Shown here: piece after piece, positions 26,072-34,094 of the stretch
How positions within the stretch are numbered: the first letter of the stretch is position 1
Layout of the letters: each line of letters begins with the position of its first letter
Source of the DNA: Curtobacterium oceanosedimentum
Lineage (GTDB): Bacteria; Actinomycetota; Actinomycetes; Actinomycetales; Microbacteriaceae
Direction: 5' to 3'
Assembly (NCBI RefSeq): GCF_020297365.1
Contig: NZ_JAIXIG010000013.1
Coordinates: forward strand, 27,678-91,677
DNA: 64,000 nucleotides
Notes under the pieces: model-generated
What the model was told of the DNA's origin: nothing
What the model saw: only the letters and a program-made list of their open reading frames with translations
Databases searched by the model: none
Position numbers and translations under genes: made by a program

Positions 26072-26557
26072 CTACAGGCTCCCGTCGAACAGTCGGGCGC
26101 CGTCGGAGCCGGAGCCCGAGGTGCCGGAGGCGTCGTAGGTGGCGGCCCCGGACACGGTGCCGGCCAGGGTCTCCTCTGTGGCCAGGGCGGCGGCGCGCAG
26201 GAACCGGTCGTTCTCGTCGCGCAGGGCACCGATCTGCGTGGTCAGCTCGACCATCGCGGTCAGGTGGGCGGTGAGGATCTCGCCCCACGGGCCGTTCGGC
26301 GCGGCGGCGACGACCTCGCGCAGGGGAGCGTCGGCCGCGACACCCCACTCCTCGGCGACCTCGGCGCTCTGCGCGGCGCGCTCGAGCCCGGTGCTGCGGA
26401 GCCGGTCGAGCACCTGCTCGACCTCGCGACTGGCGTGCGACACCCAGCGGGAGCGGCCCGCGGTGAGCAGCAGCTGCTCCTCCTCGAGCTTGAAGGTGAG
26501 CAGTTCGAGCAGCTCGCGTTCGCGCCAGAGCACGGCGGACAGGTCGTTCACGCTCAT
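26072..26557 (-). CDS. flgN: FlgN-like export chaperone
   Basis: 161-residue helical protein, the position and length expected of FlgN, the cytosolic chaperone for FlgK and FlgL. Long amphipathic helices are visible: LWRERELLELLTFKLEEEQLLLTAGRSRW, SREVEQVLDRLRSTGLERAAQSAEVAEEWG and LTAMVELTTQIGALRDENDRFL. The FLERE-type pattern near the N-terminus is typical. The ATG at 26557 follows a strong GGGAGGAG. First gene of the leftward flgN-flgK-flgL-fliW operon and preceded by a sigma-28-like promoter. Confidence 0.88.
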   Translation of the reverse strand: MSVNDLSAVLWRERELLELLTFKLEEEQLLLTAGRSRWVSHASREVEQVLDRLRSTGLERAAQSAEVAEEWGVAADAPLREVVAAAPNGPWGEILTAHLTAMVELTTQIGALRDENDRFLRAAALATEETLAGTVSGAATYDASGTSGSGSDGARLFDGSL

Positions 26558-26622
26558 CAGCTCCTCCCGGGTGGTGGTGGTTCGGGGTCGGTCTCGGTCC
26601 GTCATCCTGCGGACACCGGGAC

Positions 26623-26649
26623 CTATCGACTCGGTGGTCCGAGCCGTAA
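26623..26649 (-). promoter_or_regulatory. Sigma-28-type promoter for flgN-flgK-flgL-fliW
   Basis: Minus strand reads TTACGGCT (26649-26642), 11 bases, GTCGATAG (26630-26623): the TAAAGTTT-N11-GCCGATAA spacing of flagellar sigma promoters. Four similar promoters occur in this window with the same geometry. Confidence 0.65.
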
Positions 26650-26718
26650 GCCATGGTCTCGAGTGTGCGCCCGCTGTACTCCGTGTCCTCGTGGGCGGTG
26701 ACCCCTGTCGGGGGACAA

Positions 26719-26730
26719 GAACGATCGTTC
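26719..26730. promoter_or_regulatory. LexA-like palindrome GAACGATCGTTC
   Basis: Perfect 12-bp palindrome of form GAAC-N4-GTTC, the core of Gram-positive SOS boxes, near the middle of the flgN-fliA control region. Outer bases (A and C) depart from the fuller CGAAC-N4-GTTCG form, so LexA binding is only a possibility; another palindromic regulator is equally likely. Confidence 0.35.
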
Positions 26731-26997
26731 CCGTGCCCCGGTCCCCCCAAATGCCGACCGGGATCAGGCCCGGAGACCCCCGCACTGGGGACGCACGAGC
26801 CCCCACTCAGCGCATTGCCAGCCGATACATTCAGAACGCACCCCGGGGGACACCCGGAACCGCGCCCGAGTCACGCGGTGTGCACCGCCCGGAGGGACCC
26901 GGGCGGGTCATCGGCGTACGCACCGGCCCGACCGAGGCCGGCGTCCGTCGCGCCCACGGACGGGTGAGCCGACACCGTCAGTCAGGTCGACCAGGGG

Positions 26998-27819
26998 ATG
27001 AGCATGCACCGCACCGAACGCAACGCGATGATCGTGGAGCACCTGCCACTCGTGGGCTACATCGTCGCCGACGTCCGTTCCCGTGCCACCCACCTCGACC
27101 GCGACGACCTCGCCGCCGTCGGTTCGCTCGCACTCGTCGCCGCCGCCGACGCCTTCGACCCGACGCTCGGGGTGCCGTTCGGCGCCTACGCCCGCACCCG
27201 CATCACCGGCGCGATCGCCGACGACATGCGCTCGTCGGACTGGGCCTCGCGCGGCACCCGCAAGCGCATCCGGGAGACCCTCGCCACGCAGGAGGCCCTG
27301 TCCGCCCGACTCGGTCGGACGGTCGGGGCCCAGGAGATCGCGGACGCCATGGGCGTGGACCGGCAGACGGCCGTCGACGCGATGAGCGACGCCGCCCGGA
27401 CCGTCGCGCCCCTCGACGAGACCGTGCACGACCTGGTGGCGGCCGACCTGCCGCTGCCGGGCGACGACCTGCTCGAGACCGAGAAGCGCCGCTACCTCCG
27501 CGCAGCGGTCGAGGCCCTGCCGGAGCGCATGCGGTTCATCGTCGAGGCGGTGTACTTCGGCGACCGCTCGGTGACCGACGTCGCGGCCGAGCTCGGCATC
27601 ACGCACTCGGCGGTGTCGCAGCAGCGTTCCGAGGCGATGCGACTGCTGCACGACGGCCTCGCCGCGCACTACGGCGACGGCACGACCGTCGAACCCGCCA
27701 GCCGCACGACCGCCGCCCGCCGCAGCGCCTACCTCGCCCGCGTCGCGACGAACGCCGCCGCCGGAGTCGCCCGTGCCGTGCACGACGCCGCACCGGGGAC
27801 GGCCGTGGCGGCGGGCTGA
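26998..27819 (+). CDS. fliA: Flagellar sigma factor FliA (sigma-28)
   Basis: 273-residue sigma-70 family member of the FliA/WhiG group directing late flagellar promoters. Region 2 is MIVEHLPLVGYIVADV...DDLAAVGSLALVAAADAFDP and FGAYARTRITGAIADDMRSSDWASRG. Region 3 is TRKRIRETLATQEALSARLGRTV. Region 4 ends with LPERMRFIVEAVYFGDRSVTDVAAELGITHSAVSQQRSEAM, the -35-binding helix-turn-helix. About 45 Ala-rich residues follow. ATG at 26998 with CAGGGG upstream. It lies just before the flagellin gene; no anti-sigma FlgM gene was recognised in this window. Confidence 0.93.
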   Translation: MSMHRTERNAMIVEHLPLVGYIVADVRSRATHLDRDDLAAVGSLALVAAADAFDPTLGVPFGAYARTRITGAIADDMRSSDWASRGTRKRIRETLATQEALSARLGRTVGAQEIADAMGVDRQTAVDAMSDAARTVAPLDETVHDLVAADLPLPGDDLLETEKRRYLRAAVEALPERMRFIVEAVYFGDRSVTDVAAELGITHSAVSQQRSEAMRLLHDGLAAHYGDGTTVEPASRTTAARRSAYLARVATNAAAGVARAVHDAAPGTAVAAG

Positions 27820-27823
27820 AGCG

Positions 27824-27846
27824 TCGGCGGGAGACTTTTCCGCCGA
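27824..27846. terminator. 7-bp hairpin after fliA
   Basis: TCGGCGG (27824-27830) and CCGCCGA (27840-27846) pair around a GAGACTTTT loop, 4 bases after the fliA stop and just ahead of the flagellin promoter. Weak, without a U-tract. Confidence 0.45.
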
Positions 27847-27851
27847 TCCCC

Positions 27852-27878
27852 TAACGACTCCCGGCAACCGGTCGAGAG
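27852..27878 (+). promoter_or_regulatory. Sigma-28-type promoter of the flagellin gene
   Basis: TAAC at 27852-27855, 15 bases, GTCGAGAG at 27871-27878. Geometry equals the flbD promoter at 49010 (TAAC-N15-GCCGATAG). Predicted transcript start near 27885, giving a leader of about 54 bases. Confidence 0.65.
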
Positions 27879-27893
27879 TCATCCACGTCAGCC

Positions 27894-27930
27894 CACGGAC
27901 GGGCCGGCGTACGACCCAGATTCACGGAGG
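27894..27930 (+). promoter_or_regulatory. Two CACGGA motifs in the flagellin leader (candidate CsrA sites)
   Basis: CACGGACGGG at 27894-27903 and CACGGAGG at 27923-27930. The second contains the flagellin Shine-Dalgarno (GGAGG, 8 bases before ATG 27939). CsrA binds A-N-GGA elements, and paired sites, one masking the ribosome binding site, are the known arrangement in Bacillus hag. fliW and csrA are both in the window. Confidence 0.55.
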
Positions 27931-27938
27931 AACACACC

Positions 27939-28826
27939 ATGGGTATGTCCATCAACACCAACCTCTCGGCACTCAACACGTACCGGAACCTCAACGCGAC
28001 GCAGAACGACCTGTCGAAGTCCCTCGAGAAGCTCTCGACCGGTCTCCGCATCAACCGCGCCGCCGACGACGCCGCCGGTCTGTCGATCTCCGAGGGGCTG
28101 AAGTCCCAGGTCGGTGGCCTCACGGTCGCCGCCCGCAACGCACAGGACGGCATCTCCGTCGTGCAGACCGCTGAAGGTGGCCTCACCGAGACCCACTCGA
28201 TCCTCCAGCGCATGCGCGACCTCGCCGTCCAGGCCGGTAACGACTCGAACAACGCTGACTCGCGCGCGGCGATCACCACCGAGGTCGGGGAGCTCCAGAA
28301 GGAGCTCGGCCGCATCTCGAGCTCGACGAACTTCAACGGCATCAACCTCCTCGACGGCACCGCTGGTACCGCCGGGGACGGCAAGCTGACCTTCCAGGTC
28401 GGTGCGAACGCCGGTGCGTCGTCGAAGATCGAGGTCGACCTCGGCAAGGCGAACGTCAAGAACATCGCGGAGAACCTGACCGTGACCGCTGGGACCGACG
28501 CCGACGGCGCAGCCGTCCCGGCGAAGATCAGCTTCGCGAGCAACACGGCGGCGCAGGCTGCGATCACCACGATCGACGCCCAGATCAAGACCGTGTCCGA
28601 GGCACGTTCGAGCATCGGTGCAGTCCAGAACCGCTTCGACCACGCCATCAACGTGACGAACGTGGCCAAGGAGAACCTCACCGCTGCCGGTTCGCGCATC
28701 ACCGACGTCGACATGGCGCAGGAGATGGTCAAGTACACGCGTGACAACATCCTGAGCCAGGCCGGCACGTCGATGCTCGCGCAGGCGAACCAGAGCACGC
28801 AGGGCGTGCTCTCGCTCCTGCGCTAG
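27939..28826 (+). CDS. fliC: Flagellin
   Basis: 295-residue filament subunit. N-terminal MGMSINTNLSALNTYRNLNATQNDLSKSLEKLSTGLRINRAADDAAGLSISEGLKSQ and C-terminal ITDVDMAQEMVKYTRDNILSQAGTSMLAQANQSTQGVLSLLR segments form the conserved D0/D1 coiled coil; quoted here by ends only: TNLSALNTYRNL and QSTQGVLSLLR. The central variable region (about 145-205) is short, so this is a small flagellin with little surface domain. GGAGGAACACACC precedes the ATG. Strong codon bias (AAC, CTC, GGT/GGC) fits high expression. Monocistronic, with a sigma-28 promoter and a hairpin after the stop. Confidence 0.96.
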   Translation: MGMSINTNLSALNTYRNLNATQNDLSKSLEKLSTGLRINRAADDAAGLSISEGLKSQVGGLTVAARNAQDGISVVQTAEGGLTETHSILQRMRDLAVQAGNDSNNADSRAAITTEVGELQKELGRISSSTNFNGINLLDGTAGTAGDGKLTFQVGANAGASSKIEVDLGKANVKNIAENLTVTAGTDADGAAVPAKISFASNTAAQAAITTIDAQIKTVSEARSSIGAVQNRFDHAINVTNVAKENLTAAGSRITDVDMAQEMVKYTRDNILSQAGTSMLAQANQSTQGVLSLLR

Positions 28827-28833
28827 CACCCCT

Positions 28834-28874
28834 GACGCCGCTCACCGGGACCGGTCGTCCCGGTGGGCGGCGTC
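28834..28874. terminator. Bulged hairpin after the flagellin gene
   Basis: GACGCCG (28834) with CGGCGTC (28868-28874) and inner CACCGGGAC (28843-28851) with GTCCCGGTG (28857-28865). Begins 8 bases after the flagellin stop and likely limits read-through into fliD. Confidence 0.75.
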
Positions 28875-28916
28875 GTCCGCATCCGATCGCCACCGCACAC
28901 CGGCAGGGAGCCACCG

Positions 28917-30320
28917 ATGTCGTCCGTCTCCTCGGGGAACAGCCTGGCCATCGACGGCCTGGTCAGCGGTCTCAAGACGACCGACCTCATCAACTCGCTG
29001 ATGAGCGTCGAGGGCGTCCCGCAGACCCTGCTCAAGAACAAGCTCACCAGCACGAACTCGTTCATCTCGTCACTGCAGACGATCAACGGGCTGGTCCAGG
29101 GGCTCGCCACGAAGGCCGCGGACGCCGCGAAGGCCACCTCGCTCGACCTGTTCACCGCCACGAGCTCCGCGCCGAGCGTGACCGCGGTCACGGGCACCGG
29201 AGCGGGCGCCGGGTCCATCAGCTTCACCGTCGGCTCGACCGCTTCGGCCCAGGTCGGCGTGACCGCCGCGATGTCGACGTGGTCGTCGGAGGCGCAGCCG
29301 ATCACCGTCGTCGGGGCGGACGGCAGGTCGACCACCGTGACGCCGAAGTCGGGATCGCTCGACGACGCCGTGTCCGCGCTGAACGCCTCGGGCGCCGGCG
29401 TCACCTCGACGAAGGTCTCGGCCGGCACCGACGCCGACGGCAACCGCCTCTACCGACTGCAGCTCACCGCGGCGAAGACCGGGGCCTCCGGTGCGTTCCA
29501 GGTGTACCGCGGCGGCGCCGACGCCGTGGCGGCCGGTACCGCGACGAACGTCCTGACCGAGACCGGTGCGGCCGTCGTCACCACCGCGAAGGACGCCAGC
29601 GTCACCCTGTGGGCCGGCACCGCGGCCGCGCAGACGGTCACGAGTGCCACGAACACCTTCAGCGGACTCGTGCCCGGACTCGACGTCACGGTGTCCCAGG
29701 TCACCAGCGAGCCGGTGACCGTCACGGTCGGGCAGGACACGACGAAGGCCCAGGGCGTGGCGTCGGGACTCGTCGACGCGATGAACGCCATCGCGTCGTA
29801 CTACCGCACGAACACCGCGGTGACGAGCACGACGAGCGTCACGTCCGGCACCACGACGACCAAGGCCGGCATCCTGCTCGGCGACGGCGCGTCCCGCGAG
29901 GCCGTGCAGCGGCTGGCCAGCACGATGTCGGCCCCGGTCGACGGGAAGTCGCCGTCGACGATCGGCATCGTGATCACGAAGGACGGCAGCTTCACCTTCG
30001 ACGCCGCGGTCTTCCAGAAGGCCCTGGCGACCGACCCGGACGCCACCCAGGCGATGCTCTCCGGGGTCGCCGCGAAGGTCGGGGCCGCGGCCACGGCGTC
30101 GTCGGACAAGTACACCGGCTCGATCACCACCACGATCACCGGGCAGCAGGCCGTCGCGAAGGACCTCACCACCCAGATCGACAGCTGGACGGACCGGCTC
30201 ACCTCGCGCCGTGCCGCCCTGCAGACCCTCTACTCATCCTTGGAGACCAGCCTGAGCAAGCTGCAGTCCCAGTCCAGCTGGTTGGCCAGCCAGCTGGCAT
30301 CGACATCGACGGCGCGCTGA
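28917..30320 (+). CDS. fliD: Flagellar filament cap protein FliD
   Basis: 467-residue HAP2 that caps the filament and promotes flagellin polymerisation. N-terminal SGNSLAIDGLVSGLKTTDLINSLM is the FliD_N signature. The C-terminal region includes DGKSPSTIGIVITKDGSFTFD, and ends with a coiled-coil DLTTQIDSWTDRLTSRRAALQTLYSSLETSLSKLQSQSSWLASQL. The middle is Thr/Ser/Ala-rich. ATG at 28917 behind GGGAG, 90 bases after the flagellin stop. It heads fliD-fliS-fliT-like, 11 bases before fliS. Confidence 0.92.
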   Translation: MSSVSSGNSLAIDGLVSGLKTTDLINSLMSVEGVPQTLLKNKLTSTNSFISSLQTINGLVQGLATKAADAAKATSLDLFTATSSAPSVTAVTGTGAGAGSISFTVGSTASAQVGVTAAMSTWSSEAQPITVVGADGRSTTVTPKSGSLDDAVSALNASGAGVTSTKVSAGTDADGNRLYRLQLTAAKTGASGAFQVYRGGADAVAAGTATNVLTETGAAVVTTAKDASVTLWAGTAAAQTVTSATNTFSGLVPGLDVTVSQVTSEPVTVTVGQDTTKAQGVASGLVDAMNAIASYYRTNTAVTSTTSVTSGTTTTKAGILLGDGASREAVQRLASTMSAPVDGKSPSTIGIVITKDGSFTFDAAVFQKALATDPDATQAMLSGVAAKVGAAATASSDKYTGSITTTITGQQAVAKDLTTQIDSWTDRLTSRRAALQTLYSSLETSLSKLQSQSSWLASQLASTSTAR

Positions 30321-30331
30321 CGGGAACGACC

Positions 30332-30805
30332 ATGACCTTCGACTTCCAGGCCGCCGCCTTCCGCCAGGCCGCGCAGCCCCGCACCGTGACCGACCAGCGT
30401 CGCGCCCAGTACACGAACGAGGCCGTGCTGTCCGCGACGCCGGCCCAGCTCGTCACGATGCTCTACGACCGGCTCCTGCTCGACCTGCACCGCGCCGAGG
30501 CCGCCCAGGTCGCGACCGACTGGGAGGCGGCCCGCGAGCAGCTCCTGCACGCCCAGGCGATCGTCGGCGAGCTCTCGAGCACCCTGCGCATCGACGTCTG
30601 GGACGGCGGCGAGGGGCTCCTCGCCGTGTACAACTACGCGTCGACCTCGCTCATCACGGCGAACGTGCACCGCGACGTGCAGGCCACGCGCGACTGCATC
30701 CGCATCCTCGAGCCCCTCCGGCAGTCCTGGCACGAGGCAGCGGCCTCGCTGCCGGCGACGCCGGCAGCGCAGCAGGCGACCGGAGGAGCCCTCGGTGTCG
30801 CCTGA
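30332..30805 (+). CDS. fliS: Flagellin chaperone FliS
   Basis: 157-residue export chaperone that caps the C-terminus of flagellin in the cytosol. Conserved FliS stretches: YTNEAVLSATPAQLVTMLYDRLLLDLHRAE, the QLLHAQAIVGELSSTLRID helix, and GGEGLLAVYNYASTSLITANV. The last 20 residues are Ala-rich. ATG at 30332. Overlaps the next gene by 11 bases, indicating coupled translation. Confidence 0.92.
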   Translation: MTFDFQAAAFRQAAQPRTVTDQRRAQYTNEAVLSATPAQLVTMLYDRLLLDLHRAEAAQVATDWEAAREQLLHAQAIVGELSSTLRIDVWDGGEGLLAVYNYASTSLITANVHRDVQATRDCIRILEPLRQSWHEAAASLPATPAAQQATGGALGVA

Positions 30806-31115
30806 GCAGACGACCGAGCGGGTCGCCTGGGAGGCCCTGCTCACCGCGCTCGAGCAGGACGCGGCCGGGCAGGCGGCCGGCTCCACGGCCGCAGCCGACC
30901 CGTCCGCCGGTGCCGGGTGGTCGGCACCGACCGGCCTGGGACCGGTGCCGCGCGACCTGGTGGGGCGGGCCTCCCGGCTGCTCGCCGCGCAGCGGGACCG
31001 CCTGGCGTCGCTCGAGGCGGACCGTCGCGCGACGCTCGAGCACCTCGGCGCGCTGCGTGCCGTCGACGCGACGCGGGAGCCCCGCGTGTCGGTGTACCTC
31101 GACGCCTCGGCCTGA
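30795..31115 (+). CDS. FliT-like small protein (putative flagellar chaperone)
   Basis: 106-residue Ala/Arg-rich helical protein. It occupies the slot after fliS where fliT usually lies and overlaps fliS by 11 bases. A predicted helix ERVAWEALLTALEQDAAG and a C-terminal coiled coil ASRLLAAQRDRLASLEADRRATLEHLGAL are compatible with a FliT-type chaperone for FliD, but no diagnostic motif is present, so assignment is by position. GTG start at 30795. A strong terminator hairpin follows 22 bases after its stop. Confidence 0.6.
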   Translation: MSPEQTTERVAWEALLTALEQDAAGQAAGSTAAADPSAGAGWSAPTGLGPVPRDLVGRASRLLAAQRDRLASLEADRRATLEHLGALRAVDATREPRVSVYLDASA

Positions 31116-31137
31116 CCGGTCCGACGCACCACACGTG

Positions 31138-31173
31138 CGACAGCGCACCCGTCGATCGACGGGTGCGCTGTCG
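31138..31173. terminator. Perfect 18-bp hairpin ending fliD-fliS-fliT
   Basis: CGACAGCGCACCCGTCGA followed immediately by its own reverse complement (31156-31173): a 36-base palindrome between the fliT-like stop and the flgB promoter. Confidence 0.85.
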
Positions 31174-31221
31174 TGTCCCGGGTCCCGCCGGCACCCACCG
31201 CCCCCCGTTCGGGGCGAGCGC

Positions 31222-31249
31222 TAACGCCTCGCACGACGCGCTCCGATAG
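31222..31249 (+). promoter_or_regulatory. Sigma-28-type promoter of the flgB-flgE operon
   Basis: TAAC at 31222-31225, 16 bases, TCCGATAG at 31242-31249. Leader of about 95 bases to flgB contains CACGGATCG (31261) and CAGGGATCG (31283), GGA motifs like those in the flagellin leader. Confidence 0.6.
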
Positions 31250-31349
31250 CGGCCCACGAGCACGGATCGCTCACCAACCGGCCAGGGATCGGCCACCACG
31301 CACGGCGACGTCGACCGCACCGTCGACACGCCTTGACGAGGGGACCCCC

Positions 31350-31694
31350 GTGTTCGATTCCGTGACGAGCGTCGCGCTGCAGAGTGCCCTCGACGGTCTG
31401 TCGATGCGCCAGAAGGTGATCGCGAACAACATCGCGAACATCAACACGCCGAACTACCACGCCGAGAAGGTCCGGTTCGAGGACGCCCTCGCCGCGTCGA
31501 TCGTCGACGGCGACGGCAGCACCACCCCGACGGTGGGGCGGAGCCTCGAGCCGACGAACACGAACGGCAACAACGTGAACCTCGACCAGGAGACGCTGTC
31601 GAACATCGACACGGTCCTGCGCTACCAGTTCGCGACCCAGGCGGTCGGCGGCGAGGCCACGAGCCTGCGCACGGCGATGCGGACCAACTCGTGA
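31350..31694 (+). CDS. flgB: Flagellar basal-body rod protein FlgB
   Basis: 114-residue proximal rod subunit. LDGLSMRQKVIANNIANINTPNYHAEKVRFEDALAAS is the rod-family N-terminus, and the C-terminal LSNIDTVLRYQFATQAVGGEATSLRTAMR is the D0 helix. The GTG at 31350 follows GAGGGGA by 5 bases. First gene of the long rightward operon; overlaps flgC (GTGA). Confidence 0.93.
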   Translation: MFDSVTSVALQSALDGLSMRQKVIANNIANINTPNYHAEKVRFEDALAASIVDGDGSTTPTVGRSLEPTNTNGNNVNLDQETLSNIDTVLRYQFATQAVGGEATSLRTAMRTNS

Positions 31695-32086
31695 CGACCT
31701 TCGACGCGATCGGCATCGCGAGCACCGGCATGACCGTGCACCGGAAGTGGCTCGACGCCGTGTCCGACAACATCGCGAACGCGAACACCGTGACGTCGAT
31801 GGACGACACCGCGTTCCAGGCGCGGTACGTCGAGGTGCAGGAGGGCAACGGCGTCTCCGGCGCGTACGTCAAGGGCGCCGCGTTCGGCAGCGCCGCCGGC
31901 CGTGTCACCTACGACCCGGACCACCCGCTCGCGAACGAGGAGGGCTACGTCCGCATGCCCGACATCGACCTCGGCACGCAGATGGCGGACCTCATCATGG
32001 CCCAGCGCGGCTACCAGGCGAACGCCGCCGTGGTGGACCGTGCCAAGACCGCCTACGAGGCGGCACTGCAGATCGGGAAGAACTGA
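31691..32086 (+). CDS. flgC: Flagellar basal-body rod protein FlgC
   Basis: 131-residue rod subunit. N-terminal IGIASTGMTVHRKWLDAVSDNIANANTVTS and C-terminal EEGYVRMPDIDLGTQMADLIMAQRGYQANAAVVDRAKTAYEAAL are textbook FlgC. GTG start at 31691 inside the flgB end; its TGA shares a base with the fliE ATG (TGATG). Exported by the flagellar type III apparatus. Confidence 0.94.
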   Translation: MTTFDAIGIASTGMTVHRKWLDAVSDNIANANTVTSMDDTAFQARYVEVQEGNGVSGAYVKGAAFGSAAGRVTYDPDHPLANEEGYVRMPDIDLGTQMADLIMAQRGYQANAAVVDRAKTAYEAALQIGKN

Positions 32087-32424
32087 TGCCCATCGACGCC
32101 GTGAACGGTGTGACCACCAACGCGATGACCTCCGCGCTGACGAACGTCAGCGGGACGAGCAGCGACGCGACCGCCCGGACCGGCGGTGCCGCACCCACCG
32201 ACGGCAGCGGCTTCGCCGCGAGCCTCGGCAACGCCGTCGACGGGCTGCAGGCGCTGCAGAGCGACTCGAAGACCCTGGCCCTGAAGGCCGTCACCGGCAA
32301 CCTCGACGACGTCCACGACGCCACGATCGCCGCCACCCGCGCGCAGGTCACGCTCGAGCTCGTCGCCGCCGTCCGCAACAAGGGCGTCGACGCCTTCACC
32401 GAGATCATGAGGATGCAGGCCTGA
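32086..32424 (+). CDS. fliE: Flagellar hook-basal body protein FliE
   Basis: 112-residue adaptor between MS ring and rod. N-terminal half is Thr/Ala-rich and poorly conserved. The C-terminal half LKAVTGNLDDVHDATIAATRAQVTLELVAAVRNKGVDAFTEIMRMQ is the FliE domain. ATG at 32086 shares a base with the flgC stop, and its own TGA shares a base with the fliF start (TGATG). Confidence 0.92.
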   Translation: MPIDAVNGVTTNAMTSALTNVSGTSSDATARTGGAAPTDGSGFAASLGNAVDGLQALQSDSKTLALKAVTGNLDDVHDATIAATRAQVTLELVAAVRNKGVDAFTEIMRMQA

Positions 32425-34094
32425 TGCCGCTCGCCGTCAAGAACGCCCTGGCTCGCCTGCGGGCGTACGTGCAGGGCTTCTCCGCCGCCCAGCGCACCAT
32501 CGCGATCCTCGCGATCGCCGCGCTCGTGCTCGGCGGGGTCGCGCTCGCGTCGTGGCTCGGGCGGTCGTCGTACGCTCCGCTGTTCACCGGGCTGGCCGCC
32601 GCCGACGCGAGCTCCATCACCGACCAGCTGCAGACCGACGGCGTGCCCTTCGAGCTGACCGACGGCGGCGCGACCATCCTCGTGCCGCAGGCGCAGGTGT
32701 ACTCCGAGCGGCTCAAGGCGGCGTCGAACGGCCTGCCGTCGTCGAACGAGGGCGGGTACTCGCTGCTCGACGACATGGGCGTGACGAGCTCGGAGTTCCA
32801 GCAGGACGTCACGTACAAGCGCGCGATGGAGGGCGAGCTCGCCAAGACCATCTCGGCGATGGACGGCGTCGAGACGGCGACCGTGCAGCTCGCGATCCCG
32901 GAGAAGTCCGTGTTCGTCTCCGAGGAGAAGGACCCGACCGCGTCGGTGTTCATCGCCACCGACAACGGCACGCAGCTGAGCACCGACCAGGTGCAGGCCG
33001 TGGTGCACCTGACGAGCGCCGCGGTCGAGGGCATGCAGCCCACCGACGTCTCGGTCGTCGACGCGAAGGGCCAGACGCTCTCCGCCGTCGGCACCGGCGC
33101 GACCGGCAGCGGCGCCGACCAGGCCGCCGACTACGACGCCGCGACGAGCAAGAAGATCCAGGACCTGCTCGACACCACCCTGGGCGCGGGCAACGCGAGC
33201 GTCGTCGTCTCGGCGACGATGAACCAGGAGTCCGGCACCCGCACGTCCGAGCGCTACACGACCCCGACCTCCGGCCCGGTCGCGCTGAACGAGTCGAGCG
33301 CCACCGAGGAGTACGGCGCCGGAGCCGGTGCCGGGCGCGGCGCGACGGGCGTCCTCGGCCCCGACAACATCGCGGTGCCGAACGGCGACGCCGCGGACGG
33401 CGCGGGCGACGACGGCTACAAGAACGAGACGGCCACCAAGAACAACGCGGTCGACCACACCACCGAGACGACGCAGATCCCGTCGGGCGCACTCGACCGG
33501 CAGACCATCTCGGTCGCGCTCAACTCGAAGGCCGCCGCCGTGCAGAACGCGAACCTGCAGAGCATCAACGACCTGGTGTCCGCCGCCGCGGGGATCGACC
33601 GCGACCGTGGCGACCAGGTGCAGGTCGCGACGATGGACTTCGACACGAGCGCGTCGGACGAGGCCGCGAAGGCCCTCGAGGCACAGGAGAAGGCGGACCA
33701 GCAGGAGGCGCTCTGGTCGTCGATCCGCACGGCCGGCATCGTGATCGGCATCGTGCTCGCCGTCATCGCGGTCATGGTCGTCATCGCCCGCCGCAACCGC
33801 CGACAGGAGCGCGAGGCCGTCGACCTGGGCGAGCTCGACGCCTTCGCCGGTGAGACCTTCCAGCTGCCGCTGGCGGTGGACGGCGCCGACGAGCGCGCCA
33901 CCCTGGGCGCCGGTGACGCCCCGACCGCCGTGCTCTCGGCCGTGCCCGCCGGCGACCCGCCCACCGAGGTCCTGACGACCGAGGAGATCTCGGCCGAGCG
34001 CCGCCGCCAGGACATCTCCGCGCTGGCCGAGCGTGACCCGAAGCGCACCGCCGACCTGCTGCGCGGGCTCCTGGACGACCGGGCGGGCGTGTGA
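32424..34094 (+). CDS. fliF: Flagellar M-ring protein FliF
   Basis: 556-residue MS-ring protein anchoring the basal body in the membrane. First membrane helix about 24-46 (IAILAIAALVLGGVALASWLG). The YscJ-like ring domains carry SYAPLFTGLAAADASSITDQL and LDDMGVTSSEFQQDVTYKRAMEGELAKTISAMDGVETATVQLAIPE. Second membrane helix about 435-458 (TAGIVIGIVLAVIAVMVVIA). The cytosolic tail ends AERDPKRTADLLRGLLDD, the FliG-binding segment. Gly/Asp-rich loop near 300-340 is longer than in enteric FliF. Confidence 0.95.
   Translation: MPLAVKNALARLRAYVQGFSAAQRTIAILAIAALVLGGVALASWLGRSSYAPLFTGLAAADASSITDQLQTDGVPFELTDGGATILVPQAQVYSERLKAASNGLPSSNEGGYSLLDDMGVTSSEFQQDVTYKRAMEGELAKTISAMDGVETATVQLAIPEKSVFVSEEKDPTASVFIATDNGTQLSTDQVQAVVHLTSAAVEGMQPTDVSVVDAKGQTLSAVGTGATGSGADQAADYDAATSKKIQDLLDTTLGAGNASVVVSATMNQESGTRTSERYTTPTSGPVALNESSATEEYGAGAGAGRGATGVLGPDNIAVPNGDAADGAGDDGYKNETATKNNAVDHTTETTQIPSGALDRQTISVALNSKAAAVQNANLQSINDLVSAAAGIDRDRGDQVQVATMDFDTSASDEAAKALEAQEKADQQEALWSSIRTAGIVIGIVLAVIAVMVVIARRNRRQEREAVDLGELDAFAGETFQLPLAVDGADERATLGAGDAPTAVLSAVPAGDPPTEVLTTEEISAERRRQDISALAERDPKRTADLLRGLLDDRAGV

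Larger units (their letters stand above)
26558..26997. other. 440-base divergent control region between flgN and fliA
   Basis: No gene seen. Contents: a leftward sigma-28-like promoter (26623-26649), a CAGGATG motif in its leader (26601-26609 complement), a 12-bp palindrome GAACGATCGTTC (26719-26730), an isolated rightward GCCGATAC -10-like box (26821-26828), and a CACGGACGGG motif (26955-26964) shortly before fliA. This is the only extended non-coding space in the first part of the locus and probably integrates flagellar control. Confidence 0.6.

Noticed and set aside
26821..26828. GCCGATAC as a complete sigma-28 promoter for fliA
   Set aside because: The -10 box matches, but the bases 14-16 upstream (CCCA/CCAC) do not resemble TAAC/TAAA, so only an isolated -10-like element is noted.
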